Shown piece by piece: positions 37,831 through 47,723 of a stretch of 64,000 bases of DNA. Source of the stretch: Labedella populi (GTDB lineage: Bacteria; Actinomycetota; Actinomycetes; Actinomycetales; Microbacteriaceae); the NCBI RefSeq assembly GCF_004078655.1, contig NZ_RZNC01000003.1, forward strand, positions 310,001 through 374,000. Direction: 5' to 3'. Under the pieces are notes generated by a model, which ran no database searches, was not told where the DNA came from, and saw only the letters and a list, made by a program, of their open reading frames with translations. How positions within the stretch are numbered: position 1 is the stretch's first letter; each line of letters begins with the position of its first letter. A program made the position numbers and the translations under genes.

Positions 37831-39894
37831 TCAGGCGTGTCCGGCCTTCTCCATCTGCCGGAGCTCACGCTTGAGTTCGGCGACCTCGTCCCGCAGTCGA
37901 CCCGCGAGCTCGAACTTGAGTTCAGCGGCGGCCGCGAGCATCTGACCGTTGAGGTCCGCGATGATCGCCTCGAGATTGTTCGCCCCTTCCGCGGCGAGTC
38001 CTTCGCGGCGGAGGTTCGGAGTCGGGCTCTTCTTCTTGCCTTCACGACCGGCGAGCATACGAGCCGTGTCCTCCCCCTCACGCGCGAGCATGCCGGTGAT
38101 GTCGGCGATCTTCTTACGCAAGGGGGTGGGGTCGATCCCGTGCTCGGCGTTGTAGGCGAGTTGACGCTCACGTCGCCGATCGGTCTCCTCGATGGCCCGC
38201 TTCATCGAGTCCGTGAGCACGTCGGCATACATGTGAACCTCACCGGACACGTTGCGGGCGGCACGTCCGATCGTCTGGATGAGCGAGGTGGACGAGCGGA
38301 GGAAGCCCTCCTTGTCGGCGTCGAGGATCGCCACGAGCGAGACCTCCGGGAGGTCGAGACCCTCACGGAGGAGGTTGATGCCGACGAGCACGTCGTAGAC
38401 GCCCGCGCGCAGCTCGGACAGCAGTTCGACGCGGCGCAGCGTGTCGACGTCCGAGTGCAGGTAGCGCACACGGACCCCTGCCTCCGTGAGGAAGTCCGTG
38501 AGCTCCTCGGCCATCTTCTTCGTGAGGGTCGTGACGAGTACCCTCTCGTCGCGCTCCGCCCGTGCGACGATCTGCTCGAGCAGGTCGTCGATCTGCCCCT
38601 TGGAGGGCTTGACGACGATCTGAGGGTCGACGAGCCCCGTCGGTCGGATGATCTGCTCCACGACGCCGTCCGCGATACCCATCTCATACCGACCGGGGGT
38701 GGCTGACAGGTAGACCGTCTGTCCCACGCGGGACTTGAACTCGTCCCACGTGAGCGGACGGTTGTCCATTGCGCTCGGGAGCCGGAAACCGTGCTCGACG
38801 AGGGTTCGCTTGCGCGACGCGTCGCCCTCGAACATGGCGCCGATCTGGGGTACCGTCACGTGCGACTCGTCGATGACGGTGAGGAAGTCGTCCGGGAAGT
38901 AATCGAGGAGGCAGTTCGGGGCCTGCCCGGGAGAACGCCCGTCGATGTGGCGAGAGTAGTTCTCGATGCCGGAGCAGAATCCGATCTGCTGCATCATCTC
39001 CAGGTCGAAGTTCGTGCGCATACGGAGGCGTTGCGCCTCGAGGAGCTTGCCTTGCTTCTCGAGCTCGGCGAGGCGCTCCTCCAACTCGATCTGGATCGTT
39101 CCGATGGCGCGCTGCATGGTGGCAGGGCTCGCGGCGTAGTGCGTCGCGGGGAAGATCGACACCGCTTCGAGCTTCTTCACGACGTCTCCCGTGAGGGGAT
39201 GCAGAGCGTAGAGAGCCTCGATCTCGTCACCGAACATCTCGATCCGGATGGCGAGCTCCTCATACACCGGGATGATCTCGATGGTGTCGCCGCGGACGCG
39301 GAAGTTACCGCGCGAGAAGTCGACGTCGTTGCGGTTGTACTGCATGCCGATGAAGGAGCGGATGAGCCGGTCGCGACCGATCGAGTCGCCGACGTGCAGC
39401 GCCACCATCGCCTCGAGATATTCCTCGGCCGCCCCGAGCCCGTAGATGCAGGACACCGTCGACACCACGACAACATCGCGGCGCGACAGGAGCGAGTTGG
39501 TCGTGGAGTGACGGAGCCGTTCGACCTCAGAGTTGATCGACGAGTCCTTCTCGATGAAAGTGTCCGTCTGGGGGACGTACGCCTCCGGCTGGTAGTAGTC
39601 GTAGTAGGACACGAAGTACTCGACCGAATTGTTCGGCAGCAGCTCCCGGAATTCGTTCGCCAACTGCGCGGCGAGGGTCTTGTTGTGGGCGAGAACGAGG
39701 GTGGGACGCTGCGTCGCCTCAATGAGCCACGCCGTGGTCGCGGACTTTCCCGTACCGGTTGCGCCGAGGAGGACGACATCGGTCTCGCCCGCATTGATGC
39801 GTCCCGCGAGTTCGGCGATCGCGCCGGGCTGGTCACCGCTCGGCTTGTACTCGCTGACGACCTCGAAGGGGTTCACGGAGCGTGTCGGTTGCAT
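37831..39894 (-). CDS. uvrB: Excinuclease ABC subunit B
   Basis: This 687-residue DEAD-like helicase verifies damage after loading by UvrA. Walker A is [12 protein letters not shown] near 41-52, the beta-hairpin region is [20 protein letters not shown], the DEAD-type box is VIDESHV, and helicase motif VI is [11 protein letters not shown]-terminal UVR motif ([21 protein letters not shown]) contacts UvrC. The ATG sits 6 nt after TAGAAT with no Shine-Dalgarno, so a leaderless mRNA is predicted, as for uvrA. Confidence 0.97.
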   Translation of the reverse strand: MQPTRSVNPFEVVSEYKPSGDQPGAIAELAGRINAGETDVVLLGATGTGKSATTAWLIEATQRPTLVLAHNKTLAAQLANEFRELLPNNSVEYFVSYYDYYQPEAYVPQTDTFIEKDSSINSEVERLRHSTTNSLLSRRDVVVVSTVSCIYGLGAAEEYLEAMVALHVGDSIGRDRLIRSFIGMQYNRNDVDFSRGNFRVRGDTIEIIPVYEELAIRIEMFGDEIEALYALHPLTGDVVKKLEAVSIFPATHYAASPATMQRAIGTIQIELEERLAELEKQGKLLEAQRLRMRTNFDLEMMQQIGFCSGIENYSRHIDGRSPGQAPNCLLDYFPDDFLTVIDESHVTVPQIGAMFEGDASRKRTLVEHGFRLPSAMDNRPLTWDEFKSRVGQTVYLSATPGRYEMGIADGVVEQIIRPTGLVDPQIVVKPSKGQIDDLLEQIVARAERDERVLVTTLTKKMAEELTDFLTEAGVRVRYLHSDVDTLRRVELLSELRAGVYDVLVGINLLREGLDLPEVSLVAILDADKEGFLRSSTSLIQTIGRAARNVSGEVHMYADVLTDSMKRAIEETDRRRERQLAYNAEHGIDPTPLRKKIADITGMLAREGEDTARMLAGREGKKKSPTPNLRREGLAAEGANNLEAIIADLNGQMLAAAAELKFELAGRLRDEVAELKRELRQMEKAGHA

Positions 39895-39900
39895 GCTCCG

Positions 39901-39906
39901 ATTCTA
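39901..39906 (-). promoter_or_regulatory. -10 box TAGAAT, leaderless start of uvrB
   Basis: TAGAAT on the minus strand ends 6 nt before the uvrB ATG, placing +1 at the A of ATG (39894). GGACCC with an 18-bp spacer is a weak -35 candidate. Confidence 0.5.
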
Positions 39907-40012
39907 AATCCCGCCACCGACACCGGGTCCGAGATGACACCAGTCAGCCGGATCCCTCCGCCAGCGGTGTCTGTCACCGATCCGAGGACGGCGACGAATC
40001 CCGCGGCGCGTG

Positions 40013-40618
40013 TCACAGGCGGCCCGACCGCAATTCGTTCCACAACGCATCGACCTGGGCGGTCGTCTCGTCGATGCTCCCCGTCGTGTCGATGAGCACG
40101 TCGGCGACGGCGCGACGCTCCTCGTCGCTCGCTTGGGCGGCGACACGGCGCTCCGCCTCACCTCGATCGAGCCCTCGGATGACCACGAGCCGGTCGACAC
40201 GAGTTCTCGCATCGGCATCCGCGACGACGACGAGGTCGAACGAGTGGTCCACCCCCGTCTCCACGAGCAACGGGACGTCGTACACGGCGATGGACTCGGG
40301 ATCCGCGCGGCCGATCTCGGAGAGACGCGCGGCGGCGAGCCGACGGACCTCCGGATGCACGATCGCGTTGAGCTCGGCTCGAGCCGAGTCGTCAGAGAAC
40401 ACGATCGCTCCGAGTGCGGGACGATCGAGCGATCCGTCGTCGGTGAGGACCGCTTGCCCGAACCGCTCGGCGACGGCCCGGAGCCCGGGAGACCCCGGCG
40501 CCACAGCCTCACGCGACAGCACATCGGCATCGACGATCGAGGCTCCGAGCTCCGCGAGACGGCGCGAGATCGTCGACTTGCCCGAGGCGATGCCGCCGGT
40601 GAGGGCGATGACCCTCAT
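40013..40618 (-). CDS. coaE: Dephospho-CoA kinase
   Basis: The 201-residue kinase adds the 3'-phosphate that completes coenzyme A. The P-loop TGGIASGKST (7-16), the DADVLSRE lid-side motif and VYDVPLLVE are characteristic. Some actinobacterial CoaE proteins carry a C-terminal UPF0157 domain; this one is the short form. It starts 3 nt after the TetR regulator stop and lies upstream of uvrB. The rpsA-coaE-uvrB order is conserved in actinobacteria. Confidence 0.95.
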   Translation of the reverse strand: MRVIALTGGIASGKSTISRRLAELGASIVDADVLSREAVAPGSPGLRAVAERFGQAVLTDDGSLDRPALGAIVFSDDSARAELNAIVHPEVRRLAAARLSEIGRADPESIAVYDVPLLVETGVDHSFDLVVVADADARTRVDRLVVIRGLDRGEAERRVAAQASDEERRAVADVLIDTTGSIDETTAQVDALWNELRSGRL

Positions 40619-40621
40619 GGC

Positions 40622-41317
40622 TCAGCGAGCCGCGAGCTGTGTCTCGAGGTACGTGATCGCGACCTTGCGCGCCTCGTCGAGGAGCCACGGGTCACCGTCG
40701 GACTCGGCATCGAACGCGAGTCGCTGAAGTGAGCGCGAGAGCTCGATGGCGACGGCCACACGGGCGCTCCAGGCGGCGTCCTCCGGAAGACCGAACTGAG
40801 CGAGCTGCCCGACGACGGCATCGACGTAGGAGGTCGTACGCAGGCTGTACTTCTCCTGGCTCTCCTCATCGGCGAGCACACGGTACTGCGTCGCGCGGTA
40901 GCCCGGGACGGTGCGACGAGCGAGGACGTTGGTGTCGGTGAGGATCTCGAACGTCTGCGTCCACGTCGTCGGCTCCGCCGCCTCGAGTGCCTCGATGCAC
41001 ATCTCGATGTATCTCTTCGTCATGTAGTCGAAGACCCCGAGCATGAGCGCGACGCGGTCCGGGAAGAACCGGTAAACGGTCCCGATCGCCATCTCGGCCC
41101 GCTTCGCCACCTCCGCGGTCGTCACACCCGCGTGGCCGGTCTCATCGATGATCTCCCCGCATACGCGGAGGATCGTCTCGAGGCTGAGCCGGCTGCGCTC
41201 CTGCTGCGGACTGTTGCGCAGATCCGCGGACTCCGCGTAATCGAGAGCGAGGAACCGTCGCAATGGGTCGACATTCACTAGGTTCTGGTCCTTCTCGTTG
41301 GTTCGAGTGGTGAGCAC
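40622..41317 (-). CDS. TetR family transcriptional regulator
   Basis: This 231-residue protein has an N-terminal TetR helix-turn-helix at about 44-90 (LETILRVCGEIIDETGHAG, then VTTAEVAKRAEMAIGTVYRFF) and an all-helical C-terminal ligand domain. The ligand and targets are unknown. The start is the GTG at 41317 with GAGG upstream; a GTG 13 codons later (41278) with AAGGA is an alternative. It is joined to coaE by a 3-nt gap, which is unusual company for a TetR protein, and may be cotranscribed with it. No divergent transporter or enzyme typical of TetR targets is adjacent. The 263 bp upstream hold two hairpins belonging to rpsA. Confidence 0.88.
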   Translation of the reverse strand: MLTTRTNEKDQNLVNVDPLRRFLALDYAESADLRNSPQQERSRLSLETILRVCGEIIDETGHAGVTTAEVAKRAEMAIGTVYRFFPDRVALMLGVFDYMTKRYIEMCIEALEAAEPTTWTQTFEILTDTNVLARRTVPGYRATQYRVLADEESQEKYSLRTTSYVDAVVGQLAQFGLPEDAAWSARVAVAIELSRSLQRLAFDAESDGDPWLLDEARKVAITYLETQLAAR

Positions 41318-41423
41318 GGAGACCTCGGGGTATGGGACGGAAGTACAGGCTCACCCTAGCATCAGCCGGTCGCCCGGCCCGCCCGCGCGACACGCAATCG
41401 GCAGCGACATCTTCGATGTGTCC

Positions 41424-41446
41424 GCTCCGGCGGTGAACGCCGGAGC
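41424..41446 (-). terminator. Second hairpin downstream of rpsA
   Basis: GCTCCGGCG and CGCCGGAGC form a perfect 9-bp stem with a 5-nt loop, 18 nt beyond the main rpsA terminator. It may be a back-up terminator or lie in the TetR gene leader. Confidence 0.5.
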
Positions 41447-41463
41447 ATCTCGCCGGAGACGCA

Positions 41464-41501
41464 GAATGGTGCGGTGCCCCAGTCGGGGCACCGCACCATT
41501 C
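41464..41501 (-). terminator. rpsA terminator
   Basis: A perfect 17-bp stem (GAATGGTGCGGTGCCCC and its complement) with a 4-nt loop lies 80 nt after the rpsA stop. It is the longest perfect stem in the window. Confidence 0.85.
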
Positions 41502-41580
41502 ATCTGTCGAGCAACCGGTCGAACCGGCCTCACGAGCCGCGAGGACTCACGAATCGCCGGATCTCAGGCGTTGGTGGAAC

Positions 41581-43029
41581 TCAGGAATTGCTGGAGAGCT
41601 TCTCACGGAGGGCCGCGAGCGACTCGTCGTCGGCGAGGGTGCCGGCTCCGGTCGACTCGCTCGAGAAGGTCGATCCGGTCGAGCCCTCGTTCGAGGCCTC
41701 CTCGGAGGCGGCCGTGGCGACCTGACGCTTGTGGGCCTCCCAGCGAGCCTGGGCTGCAGCGTAGTCCTGCTCCCACTTCTCGCGCTGGGCCTCGAAGCCT
41801 TCCTTCCACTCGTTCGTCTCAGGGTCGAAGCCCTCGGGGTACTTGTAGTTCCCCTGCTCGTCGTACTCCGTGAGCATGCCGTAGAGCGCCGGGTCGAACT
41901 CGGTGCCTTCGGGGTCGACGCCCTCGTTCGCCTGCTTGAGGGAGAGCGAGATGCGGCGACGCTCGAGATCGATGTCGATGACCTTGACGAAGACCTCTTC
42001 GCCGACCGACACGACCTGCTCGGCGAGCTCGACGTGCTTGCCGGAGAGCTCCGAGATGTGCACGAGGCCCTCGATGCCGTCCGCGACGCGCACGAAGGCG
42101 CCGAACGGGACGAGCTTCGTGACCTTACCCGGGGCGACCTGACCGATCGCGTGGGTGCGGGCGAAGACCTGCCACGGGTCCTCCTGCGTCGCCTTGAGCG
42201 AGAGGGAGACACGCTCGCGGTCGAGGTCGACCTCCAGGATCTCGACGGTGACCTCCTGGCCCACCTCGACGACCTCGGAGGCGTGCTCGATGTGCTTCCA
42301 GCTGAGCTCCGAGACGTGGACGAGACCGTCGACGCCGCCGAGGTCCACGAACGCACCGAAGTTGACGATCGAGGAGACGACGCCCTTGCGGACCTGGCCC
42401 TTCTGGAGGTTGTTCAGGAAGGTCGTGCGGCTCTCGGACTGCGTCTGCTCGAGCAGGGCGCGGCGCGACAGGACCACGTTGTTGCGGTTCTTGTCGAGCT
42501 CGAGGATCTTGGCCTCGATCTCCTGGCCGAGGTACGGCGTGAGGTCGCGGACGCGACGCAGCTCGATGAGCGAAGCCGGGAGGAAGCCACGAAGACCGAT
42601 GTCGACGATGAGGCCGCCCTTGACGACCTCGATGACCGAGCCGGTGACGACGCCGTCGGCGTCCTTGATCTTCTCGACGTCACCCCAGGCGCGCTCGTAC
42701 TGTGCGCGCTTCTTGGACAGGATGAGGCGGCCTTCCTTGTCCTCCTTCTGGAGGACGAGGGCTTCGACGGTGTCGCCGACGTTGACGACCTCGGAGGGGT
42801 CGACGTCGTGCTTGATCGAAAGTTCGCGCGAGGGGATGACACCCTCGGTCTTGTATCCCACGTCGAGGAGGACCTCGTCGCGGTCGATCTTCACAACAGT
42901 GCCTTCGATGAGGTCACCGTCGTTGAAGAACTTCAGAGTCTTCTCGACCGCGGCAAGGAAGTCTTCAGCAGAGCCGATGTCGTTGATAGCGACCTGCTTG
43001 GTTGCCTTTTCGGTCGTTGCGGTTGTCAT
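41581..43029 (-). CDS. rpsA: 30S ribosomal protein S1
   Basis: This 482-residue S1 has four S1/OB repeats, starting near residues 37, 124, 208 and 293 (for example GDLIEGTVVKIDRDEVLLDVG and GDGIEGLVHISELSGKH-like segments). A hydrophilic acidic tail rich in Ser, Glu and Thr follows. Four repeats, instead of the six of E. coli S1, is the actinobacterial form. It recruits mRNAs to the small subunit, which is less important for leaderless messages such as many predicted in this window. The ATG has GGAG upstream; 14 preceding in-frame residues are excluded. It is transcribed alone from its own promoter. Confidence 0.96.
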   Translation of the reverse strand: MTTATTEKATKQVAINDIGSAEDFLAAVEKTLKFFNDGDLIEGTVVKIDRDEVLLDVGYKTEGVIPSRELSIKHDVDPSEVVNVGDTVEALVLQKEDKEGRLILSKKRAQYERAWGDVEKIKDADGVVTGSVIEVVKGGLIVDIGLRGFLPASLIELRRVRDLTPYLGQEIEAKILELDKNRNNVVLSRRALLEQTQSESRTTFLNNLQKGQVRKGVVSSIVNFGAFVDLGGVDGLVHVSELSWKHIEHASEVVEVGQEVTVEILEVDLDRERVSLSLKATQEDPWQVFARTHAIGQVAPGKVTKLVPFGAFVRVADGIEGLVHISELSGKHVELAEQVVSVGEEVFVKVIDIDLERRRISLSLKQANEGVDPEGTEFDPALYGMLTEYDEQGNYKYPEGFDPETNEWKEGFEAQREKWEQDYAAAQARWEAHKRQVATAASEEASNEGSTGSTFSSESTGAGTLADDESLAALREKLSSNS

Positions 43030-43130
43030 GTAGTGGGTGCTCCAGTATTGGATGGATATCGGGCCGAGCATGTGGACGCAAGCATCCAGTGTGCAGGGCA
43101 GGCGGATAGGCGTCGCGAGTGCGACGCTCC

Positions 43131-43160
43131 ATCATAGCTTTTCCTCGGCACCGATTCCAA
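43131..43160 (-). promoter_or_regulatory. rpsA promoter
   Basis: On the minus strand TTGGAA (43155-43160), an 18-bp spacer and TATGAT (43131-43136) form the most sigma-A-like promoter in the window. The predicted leader to the rpsA ATG is about 95 nt. Confidence 0.6.
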
Positions 43161-43191
43161 GCACCGCGAGCCGTCTCCCGAGGGGTACGGC

Positions 43192-43212
43192 GGACGATCG
43201 GATGAGTCGTCC
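43192..43212 (-). terminator. Weak hairpin after the DUF885 gene
   Basis: GGACGA and TCGTCC form a 6-bp stem with a 9-nt loop about 19 nt past the stop codon. It is a low-strength candidate. Confidence 0.3.
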
Positions 43213-43230
43213 ACGTCACGCCCCCCACGC

Positions 43231-44952
43231 TTACCCGAGCAGAGCCGCGCGCAGCGTGTCGAGGCCCACGCCGCCGAGGTCGAGCGCGCGCTTGTGAAAC
43301 GCCTTCATGTCGAAGGCGTCGCCCTCCCGCGAACGGGATTCGTCGCGGATCTGCTCCCAGATGCGCTGACCCACCTTGTAGGACGGAGCCTGACCCGGCC
43401 ACCCGAGATAACGATTGACCTCGAAGCGCACGAAACCGTCGTTCATGTTGACGTTGCGGCCCATGAAGTCGAAGGCGTACTCGGCATTCCAGGGGCCCGA
43501 CCCGTCCGGCAGCTGCTTCTCGAGGTGGACGCCGATGTCGAGGACCACGCGTGCCGCCCGCATGCGCTGTCCGTCGAGCATCCCCAGACGGTCCGCCGGG
43601 TCGTCGAGGTACCCGAGTTCCTGCATGAGCCGCTCGGCGTACAGCGCCCAGCCCTCGGCGTGACCGGAGGTGCCCGCGAGCTGACGCCGCCACGTGTTGA
43701 GCATCGCGCGGTTGTAGACGGCCTGACCCAACTGCAGATGATGGCCCGGCACGCCCTCGTGGTAGACGGTCGTGAGCTCACGCCACGTGTCGAACTCCGT
43801 CACGCCTTCCGGCACGGACCACCACATCCGCCCGGGCCGCGAGAAGTCGTCGGACGGGCTCGTGTAGTAGATCCCGCCCTCCTGCGTCGGCGCGATCATG
43901 CACTCGAGGCGCTTGACGGGATCGGGGATGTCGAAGTGCGATCGGGAGAGTTCGTCGACCGCCCGATCGCTCGTCTCCTGCATCCATGTCCGGAGCGCAT
44001 CGGTGCCGTGGAGCTTGCGGCTCGAGTCGGCGTCGAGGTGCTCGATGGCCTCGAGCACGCCGGCCCCCGGCTTGATGAGATCCGCGATCGACTCCTGCTC
44101 GGCGACCATGCGGGCGAGCTCCTCGATACCCCACTCGTAGGTCTCGTCGAGATCGATCGTCGCCCCGAGGAACTTGCGCGACTGGATGGCGTAGATCTCG
44201 CGGCCGACCGCGTCCTTCTCCGTAGCCGCGGGTTCGAGTTCACGCGCGAAGAAGTCCGCGAGTTCCTGGTACGCCACCGAGGCCTCGCCCGCCCGACGCG
44301 TCAACTCGTTGGCGAGGGATGCGGGCAGTTGTCCATCCTCGGGCGTCGCATTCGCCGCGAGACCGGCGAAGAAGCCGTCCCCATCGGCGAGCTTCTTCGC
44401 CTGCTCGAAGACCTCGCGCACTTGACGCTTGGCGGGGACGACACCGCGACGTATGCCCTCGCGGAGCGACTCGATGTACCCGTCGATCGCTCCTGAGACG
44501 TTCCCGAGTCGAGTCGACACGGTCTCCCAGTCATCCACGGTCGAGGTCGGCATGAGGTCGAAGACCTCGCGGATGCCTTGAGCGGGCGACGCGATCACGT
44601 TGAGGTCACGCAAGTGGAGGCCGGCCTCGAACTCCTCGATGTCGAGGGCGAGGGAGGCACGGAGATCGGCCTTGGTGACCTCGTCGACCGAGTCGGTCGC
44701 CGGGAGCGCGTCGAGGGCCGCGATGGTCCGCGACGCGGCCGCGACGTAGTCCTCCCGGCCCGAGGGCGAGAAGTCTCCGTACCCTCCGGAGTCCGCCATA
44801 CCGCCGATCCAGACGGCGACGAGCGGATCGAGCTCCGCGAGGGTCGCGACCCAGTCCTCGGCCACTGCGTCGATGGCGCTCGGCGTGCGCGAAGGCTGCT
44901 CCCCCGTCGACATGTCGGCGCCGGCTCGGATCGGTTGTGCGTTTTCCGTCAT
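43231..44952 (-). CDS. DUF885 family protein, probable metallopeptidase
   Basis: The 573-residue protein belongs to DUF885. It contains YHEGVPGHHLQLGQ (an HExxxxH-like zinc motif, near residue 394) and downstream HAEGWALYAERLMQELG with the likely third ligand Glu, the arrangement of gluzincin-type peptidases. The function of DUF885 proteins is largely untested. No signal peptide is evident, so it is cytoplasmic. The ATG at 44952 is favoured over one 13 codons later because a TAGGCT box ends 7 nt before it, implying a leaderless message. It lies between polA and rpsA. Confidence 0.88.
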   Translation of the reverse strand: MTENAQPIRAGADMSTGEQPSRTPSAIDAVAEDWVATLAELDPLVAVWIGGMADSGGYGDFSPSGREDYVAAASRTIAALDALPATDSVDEVTKADLRASLALDIEEFEAGLHLRDLNVIASPAQGIREVFDLMPTSTVDDWETVSTRLGNVSGAIDGYIESLREGIRRGVVPAKRQVREVFEQAKKLADGDGFFAGLAANATPEDGQLPASLANELTRRAGEASVAYQELADFFARELEPAATEKDAVGREIYAIQSRKFLGATIDLDETYEWGIEELARMVAEQESIADLIKPGAGVLEAIEHLDADSSRKLHGTDALRTWMQETSDRAVDELSRSHFDIPDPVKRLECMIAPTQEGGIYYTSPSDDFSRPGRMWWSVPEGVTEFDTWRELTTVYHEGVPGHHLQLGQAVYNRAMLNTWRRQLAGTSGHAEGWALYAERLMQELGYLDDPADRLGMLDGQRMRAARVVLDIGVHLEKQLPDGSGPWNAEYAFDFMGRNVNMNDGFVRFEVNRYLGWPGQAPSYKVGQRIWEQIRDESRSREGDAFDMKAFHKRALDLGGVGLDTLRAALLG

Positions 44953-44959
44953 GCTCGCG

Positions 44960-44965
44960 AGCCTA
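44960..44965 (-). promoter_or_regulatory. -10 box TAGGCT before the DUF885 gene
   Basis: TAGGCT on the minus strand ends 7 nt before the ATG at 44952, predicting a leader of zero or one base. Confidence 0.45.
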
Positions 44966-44979
44966 TGCCGCGAGATGAC

Positions 44980-45000
44980 GGCCGGGCAATCCGACCGGCC
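44980..45000 (-). terminator. polA terminator candidate
   Basis: GGCCGG and CCGGCC form a 6-bp GC-only stem with a 9-nt loop, starting 9 nt after the polA stop and just upstream of the DUF885 promoter. Confidence 0.4.
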
Positions 45001-45009
45001 CTCGCCACA

Positions 45010-47664
45010 TCAGTGCGCCGCGGCGTCCCAATTCTGGCCGTGACCGAGCTGGACCTCGAGAGGGACGGACAGCGCTGCGGCGCCCGCCATCCGGCCGCGG
45101 ACGATCTCCTCGACCGTGTCGGCCTCCGCCTTGTCGACTTCGAAGATGAGCTCGTCGTGGACCGTCATGAGCATGCGTGACCGCAATCCCTGGTCGACCA
45201 GGTCGTTCTCGACGCGGATCATCGCGAACTTCATGATGTCCGCGGCCGAGCCCTGGATGGGCGAGTTGAGGGCGGCTCGTTCCGCGTTGTCGCGCAACAC
45301 CCGGTTGGGGCTCGACAATTCGGGGAACGGCCGACGTCGACCGAAGATGGTTGTTGTGTAGCCGTCGACCTTGGCCTGCACCACAACGTTCCGCAGGTAA
45401 TCGCGCACGGCTCCGAAACGCTCGAAGTAGTCGGCCATGAGGACCTTCGCCTCGGACTGCTCGATGCGCAACTGCTTGGAGAGACCGAAGGCGCTCAGAC
45501 CGTACGCGAGGCCGTACGACATCGCCTTGACCTTCGTACGCATGAGCGCTGTGACGTCCGCCGGTTCCACGCCGAAGATCCGCGAACCGACGAAGCGGTG
45601 GAGGTCTTCTCCCGAACGGAACGCCTCGATGAGCCCCTCGTCTCCGGAGAGGTGCGCCATGATCCGCATCTCGATCTGCGAATAGTCGGCGGTGAGCAGC
45701 GTGTCGTACCCCTCGCCGACACGGAACGACTGCCGGATACGGCGGCCCTCCTCCGTGCGGATGGGGATGTTCTGGAGGTTCGGGTCGGTCGACGAGATGC
45801 GCCCCGTCGTCGTGCCGCTCTGGACGTAGCGCGTGTGGATCCGCCCGTCGTCCGCGATCGAGGTGTCGAGCGTCTCGACGATCTGCCGCAACTTGGTCGC
45901 GTCGCGATGCTGCAGGAGCAGGTCGAGGAACGGGTGCGGATTGCTCGACTGGAGGTCCGCAAGGGCGCCGGCGTCCGTCGAGTAACCCGTCTTGTTGGCC
46001 CGGGTCTTCGGCATTCCGAGCTGATCGAAGAGCACCTCCTGCAGTTGCTTGGGCGACCCGAGATTGACCTCCCGCCCGATCTCGGCGAATGCCTGCTGCG
46101 CGAGATCGCTCGCGCGCGCTCCGAGACCGGCCGACAGCTCGGCGAGCGAGTCGTGATCCACGGAGACGCCGCGCAGTTCCATGGCGGCGATGACGAGGAG
46201 CGTGGGCATCTCGATGTCGCGCATGACGCCGAGGGATCCCGGGTCGAGAGCCGTCTCGAGGTGCGCGACGATGCGGCCGGTGAACCATGCCTCCGTCGCG
46301 ACGGACGGTGCGTCGTCCGCCGGGACGAGCTGGTTCGGGTCGGCGACGGGCAGCTCCTCGTCGAGCAGCTTCGTGGTGAGGTCGCCGAGGCTCGCCTCCT
46401 TCGCGCCGGGAGACAGCAGCCACGCGCCGATCTGGGTGTCGAACGCGAGGCCGTCGAACGCGACTCCGGCGCGCGCGAGCGCCTTCACCTGTGGCTTGGC
46501 GTCATGCATGAGCTTCGGAGCATCGCTCGCGAGCCACTCCTCGAAGGGCGCGTAGTCGGCGCCCCTCGGCTGCCACGGCAACAGGACCGTCTCGGTCTCG
46601 CTCGCGACGCCGGCAGCGATCGGGCGACCGTCGATCGACTCGATGCGCAGACCCAGTCCCCCGGGGTTCGCCGCGCTCGCCCGCCGGAGCCAGCCGCGCA
46701 ATTCCTCGTCGAGCAGATGTTGCGGCACGGGCGCGGAGATGCGGGGGGCCGTGACGGCGGGCTCACCGCCGTCCATGCCCTCGAGCTTGAGGACCCGTTC
46801 GAGAAGCGTTCGGAATTCGAGGCGGCCGAAGACGTCCCGCACTTCCTGCTCGTCGATGGGGCGTTTCTCGAGCGCCTCGATTCCGACTCCGACCTCGACG
46901 TCGGTCACGAGACGGTTGAGGCGCCGGTTCCGGATGGCGTTCTCCTTGTGCTCGCGGAGGCTCTCGCCGACCTTGCCGGAGATCTTGTCGGCGTTCTCGA
47001 GGATCCCGTCGAGGCTCCCGTAGAGGCCGAGCCACTTGACGGCGGTCTTCTCCCCCACCTTCGGGACGCCCGGGAGGTTGTCGCTCGTCTCACCGACGAG
47101 AGCGGCGACCTCGGGGTACTGATGCGGTTCGATGCCGTACCGGTCTCGGACCTTGTCAGGGTCGTAGCGGGTGAGATCGGAGACGCCCTGGCGCGACGGG
47201 TAGAGGAGTGTCACGTCGTCGTTCACGAGTTGGATCGTGTCGCGGTCGCCGGAGACGAGGAGGACGCGATACCCCTGCTCGCGGCCGCGGACGGCGAGCG
47301 TGGCGAGGACGTCGTCGGCCTCGTAGTCCTCGATCGAGATGGTCGAGATGTTCATGGCCTTGAGGGCGTCCTGGAGGAGGGGCACCTGCCCGATGAATTC
47401 GGACGGCGTCTCTCCACGCGTCCCCTTGTACTCCGGGTACTCGCGCGTCCGAAAACTGAAGCGGGAGATGTCGAACGCGACGGCGAGGTGCGTCGGCTTC
47501 TCGGCCTTGAGGAGGTTGATGAGCATCGCGATGAAGCCGTGGATCGCGTTCGTGTGCTGGCCGTCTCGGGTCTGGAAACTGTCGACCGGGAGCGCGTAGA
47601 ACGCCCGGAACGCGAGGGAGTGGCCGTCGATGACGAGGAGGGTAGGCTTTTCGTTGTCCGACAC
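45010..47664 (-). CDS. polA: DNA polymerase I
   Basis: This 884-residue enzyme has an N-terminal 5'-3' exonuclease domain (LLVIDGHSLAFRAFYALP, DYEADDVLATLA, VSGDRDTIQLV) and a C-terminal A-family polymerase (DPNLQNIPIRTEEGRRIR, ADYSQIEMRIMAHLSGDE, MTVHDELIFEV). The middle 3'-5' exonuclease fold is present in outline, but its metal-binding carboxylates are replaced (GLRIESIDGRP in place of a D-x-E motif), so proofreading is probably absent, as in other actinobacterial PolA. A GTG start follows TAGGCT by 6 nt, predicting a leaderless mRNA. It is divergent from the thioesterase gene. Confidence 0.97.
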   Translation of the reverse strand: MSDNEKPTLLVIDGHSLAFRAFYALPVDSFQTRDGQHTNAIHGFIAMLINLLKAEKPTHLAVAFDISRFSFRTREYPEYKGTRGETPSEFIGQVPLLQDALKAMNISTISIEDYEADDVLATLAVRGREQGYRVLLVSGDRDTIQLVNDDVTLLYPSRQGVSDLTRYDPDKVRDRYGIEPHQYPEVAALVGETSDNLPGVPKVGEKTAVKWLGLYGSLDGILENADKISGKVGESLREHKENAIRNRRLNRLVTDVEVGVGIEALEKRPIDEQEVRDVFGRLEFRTLLERVLKLEGMDGGEPAVTAPRISAPVPQHLLDEELRGWLRRASAANPGGLGLRIESIDGRPIAAGVASETETVLLPWQPRGADYAPFEEWLASDAPKLMHDAKPQVKALARAGVAFDGLAFDTQIGAWLLSPGAKEASLGDLTTKLLDEELPVADPNQLVPADDAPSVATEAWFTGRIVAHLETALDPGSLGVMRDIEMPTLLVIAAMELRGVSVDHDSLAELSAGLGARASDLAQQAFAEIGREVNLGSPKQLQEVLFDQLGMPKTRANKTGYSTDAGALADLQSSNPHPFLDLLLQHRDATKLRQIVETLDTSIADDGRIHTRYVQSGTTTGRISSTDPNLQNIPIRTEEGRRIRQSFRVGEGYDTLLTADYSQIEMRIMAHLSGDEGLIEAFRSGEDLHRFVGSRIFGVEPADVTALMRTKVKAMSYGLAYGLSAFGLSKQLRIEQSEAKVLMADYFERFGAVRDYLRNVVVQAKVDGYTTTIFGRRRPFPELSSPNRVLRDNAERAALNSPIQGSAADIMKFAMIRVENDLVDQGLRSRMLMTVHDELIFEVDKAEADTVEEIVRGRMAGAAALSVPLEVQLGHGQNWDAAAH

Positions 47665-47670
47665 ACGCCC

Positions 47671-47676
47671 AGCCTA
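47671..47676 (-). promoter_or_regulatory. -10 box TAGGCT, leaderless start of polA
   Basis: TAGGCT on the minus strand ends 6 nt before the polA GTG, so +1 is predicted at 47664. Confidence 0.5.
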
Positions 47677-47723
47677 CAAGCCACCTCCGACGGCGCCCGG
47701 CGGGCCCCATCCGGAAGGCGACG

